Under the pieces are notes generated by a model, which was not told the origin of the DNA, did no database searches, and saw nothing but the letters and a program-made list of their open reading frames with translations. A stretch of 64,000 nt of DNA from JBBQER01 sp052148155 (lineage in GTDB: Bacteria > Actinomycetota > Acidimicrobiia > IMCC26256 > PALSA-610), in the NCBI GenBank assembly GCA_052148155.1, contig JBKQIY010000233.1, positions 1 to 64,000 of the forward strand, written 5' to 3'. A program made the translations under genes and the position numbers. Below are positions 61,784 through 64,000 of this stretch, piece after piece (position 1 is the first letter of the stretch; the number at the start of each line of letters is the position of its first letter).

Positions 61784-62980
61784 ATGCGCACGGTCGCGGT
61801 CGTCGGCACCTCGCTCGCGGGGCTGCGCGCAATCGAGGCGCTCCGGCGTGAGGGCTACGACGGACGCATCATCGCGATCGGTGCCGAACCTCATCTGCCG
61901 TACGACAGGCCGCCGCTTTCGAAGGAGTTCCTCGCCGGCCGCGTTGACACAGCCGACATCGTGCTGCGCAAACAAGGGGTCGACGATCTCGAGGTCGACT
62001 GGCGCCTCGGAGCTCCGGCAGCCGCGCTCGATGTCGGTGCCCGCGAGCTGACGCAAGCCGACGGCTCGCGCCTCGAATTCGACGGACTTGTCCTCGCGAC
62101 CGGCGCGACACCGCGCCGGCTTGCGAACCAATCTGAGCTCGATGGGGTGTTCACGCTGCGAACGCTCGACGACGCTCGCGCCTTGCGCGAGCGACTCGAC
62201 GTCATGCCAAAGGTGGTAGTGATCGGGGCCGGGTTCATTGGCGCCGAGGTCGCCGCGACCTGCCGCGGACGTGGACTCGACGTCACGGTGCTCGAGGCAC
62301 TGCCCCAGCCGATGGTTCGGGGGCTCGGCCTCGAGCTCGGTGCGGTCATCGCGGCGGTGCACCGTGATCACGGTGTCGATCTGCGCACCGGCGTCCAGGT
62401 CGACGCGATCGAAGGCGATGTGCGCGTCGAACGCGTTCGGCTCGGTGACGGAGCGACCATCGACGCTGATGTGGTGGTCGTCGGAGTTGGCGTTGTGCCC
62501 GAGACGCAATGGCTCGAAGGTTCCGGACTCACGATCGACAACGGCATCGTATGTGACGAGACCTGCCTCGCGGCCCCGGGCATCGTGGCCGCGGGTGACC
62601 TCGCCCGCTGGCCGAACCCCCTCTTCGACGGCCAACTCATGCGGCTCGAGCATTGGACCAACGCGACCGAACAAGGTGTGCACGCGGCACGGCGGTTGCT
62701 CGCCGGAGACGGCGTCGGCGAGCCATTCGGGCCTGTGCCATTCGTTTGGTCGGACCAGTACGACCGCAAGATCCAGACCGTTGGGGTGGTGTCGGCTGAT
62801 GCCGACCTTCACGTCGCGCACGGTTCGTACGCCGAGCGACAGTTCGTTTCGTTGTTCGGCCGCGCCGGACGGCTGATCGGAGCGCTCGGATTCAATCGGC
62901 CCCGTCAGGTGATGCAATACCGCAAGCTCATCGCCGAACGGGCGTCGTGGGATGCCGCGCTCGCCGTCGCAAATGTCTGA
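61784..62980 (+). CDS. FAD-dependent ferredoxin reductase
   Basis: A 398-aa flavoprotein. FAD binding is at VAVVGTSLAGLRAIEALRRE, NAD(P)H binding at VVVIGAGFIGAEVAATCRGR, and the second FAD motif reads IVAAGDLARWPNPLFDG. The YDRPPLSKEFLAGRVD segment is typical of the bacterial ferredoxin-reductase/rubredoxin-reductase group. With the preceding ferredoxin it should pass electrons to an oxygenase. The stop overlaps the start of the MFS gene. Confidence 0.9.
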   Translation: MRTVAVVGTSLAGLRAIEALRREGYDGRIIAIGAEPHLPYDRPPLSKEFLAGRVDTADIVLRKQGVDDLEVDWRLGAPAAALDVGARELTQADGSRLEFDGLVLATGATPRRLANQSELDGVFTLRTLDDARALRERLDVMPKVVVIGAGFIGAEVAATCRGRGLDVTVLEALPQPMVRGLGLELGAVIAAVHRDHGVDLRTGVQVDAIEGDVRVERVRLGDGATIDADVVVVGVGVVPETQWLEGSGLTIDNGIVCDETCLAAPGIVAAGDLARWPNPLFDGQLMRLEHWTNATEQGVHAARRLLAGDGVGEPFGPVPFVWSDQYDRKIQTVGVVSADADLHVAHGSYAERQFVSLFGRAGRLIGALGFNRPRQVMQYRKLIAERASWDAALAVANV

Positions 62981-64000
62981 CCAGCAACCCTCGGAGCCAG
63001 CGCGTCTGCTGTCGGCCCGTTTCGTGGTCGTCGTCGCGATTGGTCTGTGCTACTTCACCGCGCTGGCGATGCTCACACCAGTGTTGCCGCTCTACGTCGA
63101 AAAGTCGCTCGGTCAAGGTTCGGTTGCGGTCGGGATCGCGGTCGGAGCGTTCGCGGTGGGCGCAATCGCGCTGCGCACGTACGCCGGTTGGCTCGGCGAC
63201 TCGATCGGCCGTCGCGTCCTCATCATTGGTGGTGCGTTTGTCGTCAGCGGTTCGGTCGCGTGCTATGGCCTCGTGCACGCCGCTTGGTACCTGACCCTGA
63301 TCCGCGTCGTCACCGGATTCGGCGAGGCGGGTTTCTTCGTGGGCGCGGCCACGATGATCACCGACCTGTCGCCACCCGAGCGTCGCGGCGAGGCAGTGAG
63401 CTACTGGTCGGTCGCCGTCTATGGCGGGCTCTCGTTCGGTCCCGTCCTCGGCAGCGTGCTCTGCGGAGCGACCACGCGCGGCCACGGCGGCCACTACGGA
63501 CGAGTGTGGGCGGTTTCTGCGGTGCTTGCGCTTGTCGCGTCGGCGCTTGGCATGTTCACAGTCGAAGTCGAGCGCGAGGTGTTTCCGAAGGCCCGTCATC
63601 TCTTCCATCGAGCGGCCATCGAGCCGGGCAGCGTGTTGTTCTTGGGGCTGATCGCGCTCGCCGGCTTCACTGCATTCATTCCGCTTTACGTCACCCGGGT
63701 TCATGTCAGTTCGGGCCTGATCTTCGCCGAGTACGGAGTGTTGATCCTCGTCGTGCGCGTGCTCGGCGCGCGAGTTCCGGACCGGATGGGGGGCCGCACG
63801 ACCGCCGCGCTGGCCTTGATACTGGTCGCGGTCGGTGTCGGAACGATCGCAGCGTTTCCAACGTTGGCAGGCCTGATCATCGGCACTGCGATATTCGCCG
63901 CCGGCATGTCGCTCATGTATCCCGCGCTGCTCCTGCTTGCGCTTGACGGCGTGACCGACTCCGACCGGGCGTCCGTCGTCGGCACATTCTCGTCGTTCTT
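62973..64000 (+). CDS. MFS transporter (partial, cut by window end)
   Basis: The first 342 codons of a major facilitator. About ten membrane segments are present, and the family motif between helices 2 and 3 reads GWLGDSIGRRVLI (GxxxDxxGRR). RVVTGFGEAGFFVGAATMIT lies in helices 4-5. The frame stays open to the end, ending ASVVGTFSSFF, so the C-terminus is missing. The start ATG 62973 overlaps the ferredoxin-reductase stop by 8 nt. The substrate is unknown; export of a product of the oxygenase system is a guess from context. Confidence 0.85.
   Translation, partial: MSDQQPSEPARLLSARFVVVVAIGLCYFTALAMLTPVLPLYVEKSLGQGSVAVGIAVGAFAVGAIALRTYAGWLGDSIGRRVLIIGGAFVVSGSVACYGLVHAAWYLTLIRVVTGFGEAGFFVGAATMITDLSPPERRGEAVSYWSVAVYGGLSFGPVLGSVLCGATTRGHGGHYGRVWAVSAVLALVASALGMFTVEVEREVFPKARHLFHRAAIEPGSVLFLGLIALAGFTAFIPLYVTRVHVSSGLIFAEYGVLILVVRVLGARVPDRMGGRTTAALALILVAVGVGTIAAFPTLAGLIIGTAIFAAGMSLMYPALLLLALDGVTDSDRASVVGTFSSF

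Overview
The window is high-GC DNA with dense, short-spaced operons, GTG starts and many ATGA/GTGA stop-start overlaps. Its gene content suggests a soil or freshwater actinobacterium, probably of the Acidimicrobiia type: F420-dependent LLM oxidoreductases, thiolase/DUF35 pairs, CaiB/BaiF CoA-transferases, alpha-beta acyl-CoA dehydrogenase pairs and a steroid ring C/D module. The taxonomic placement is inference. No rRNA, tRNA, CRISPR array or intact transposase was seen.

Layout. 0-14.6 kb holds scattered single genes: a DUF6817 protein, a class C beta-lactamase-type hydrolase, a maleylpyruvate-isomerase-like protein, an alpha/beta hydrolase broken by one frameshift, a secreted GH43-like protein, a GT-C-like membrane protein, a GNAT, and a GH106-like glycosidase next to a branched-chain-type substrate-binding lipoprotein. 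14.7-17.6 kb is a plastic island. It holds a decayed serine recombinase, a MazEF-type pair, a small P-loop kinase and a VapBC pair, all separated by copies of a dispersed repeat. That repeat carries the first eight codons of an LLM oxidoreductase gene and pieces of mazF and the kinase gene. 17.6-20.7 kb has an LLM oxidoreductase, an ATP-grasp protein, two small proteins and a J-domain/DUF3592 protein.

20.6-30.0 kb and 45.5-47.5 kb together encode most of the bacterial HIP (steroid ring C/D) pathway. The genes are relatives of fadA6, fadE32/33, fadE31, ipdC, ipdB, ipdA, ipdF and fadE30, plus a thiolase/DUF35 pair. A GlxA/DJ-1 gene pair lies between the two operons of the first half. fadD3, echA20 and kstR2 were not found here.

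30.5-43.6 kb separates the halves. It holds three secreted proteins (a sedolisin protease, a 14-repeat protein, an FN3-lysozyme-like protein), an SNF2 helicase with its SWIM partner, and an LPG-synthase-type membrane protein. 43.9-48.9 kb has SDRs, ipdF/fadE30 and a VOC protein.

49.4-64 kb is a second acyl-CoA region: a tandem CaiB/BaiF protein, an amidohydrolase, a MerR regulator with a divergent 48-aa gene, PhyH and LLM oxidoreductases, a second thiolase/DUF35 pair, an enoyl-CoA hydratase, an ADP-forming acyl-CoA synthetase, a ferredoxin, a ferredoxin reductase and an MFS exporter cut by the window end. Three of these promoter regions share a palindrome of the form CTGACG-N4-CGTCAG, which suggests one local regulator.
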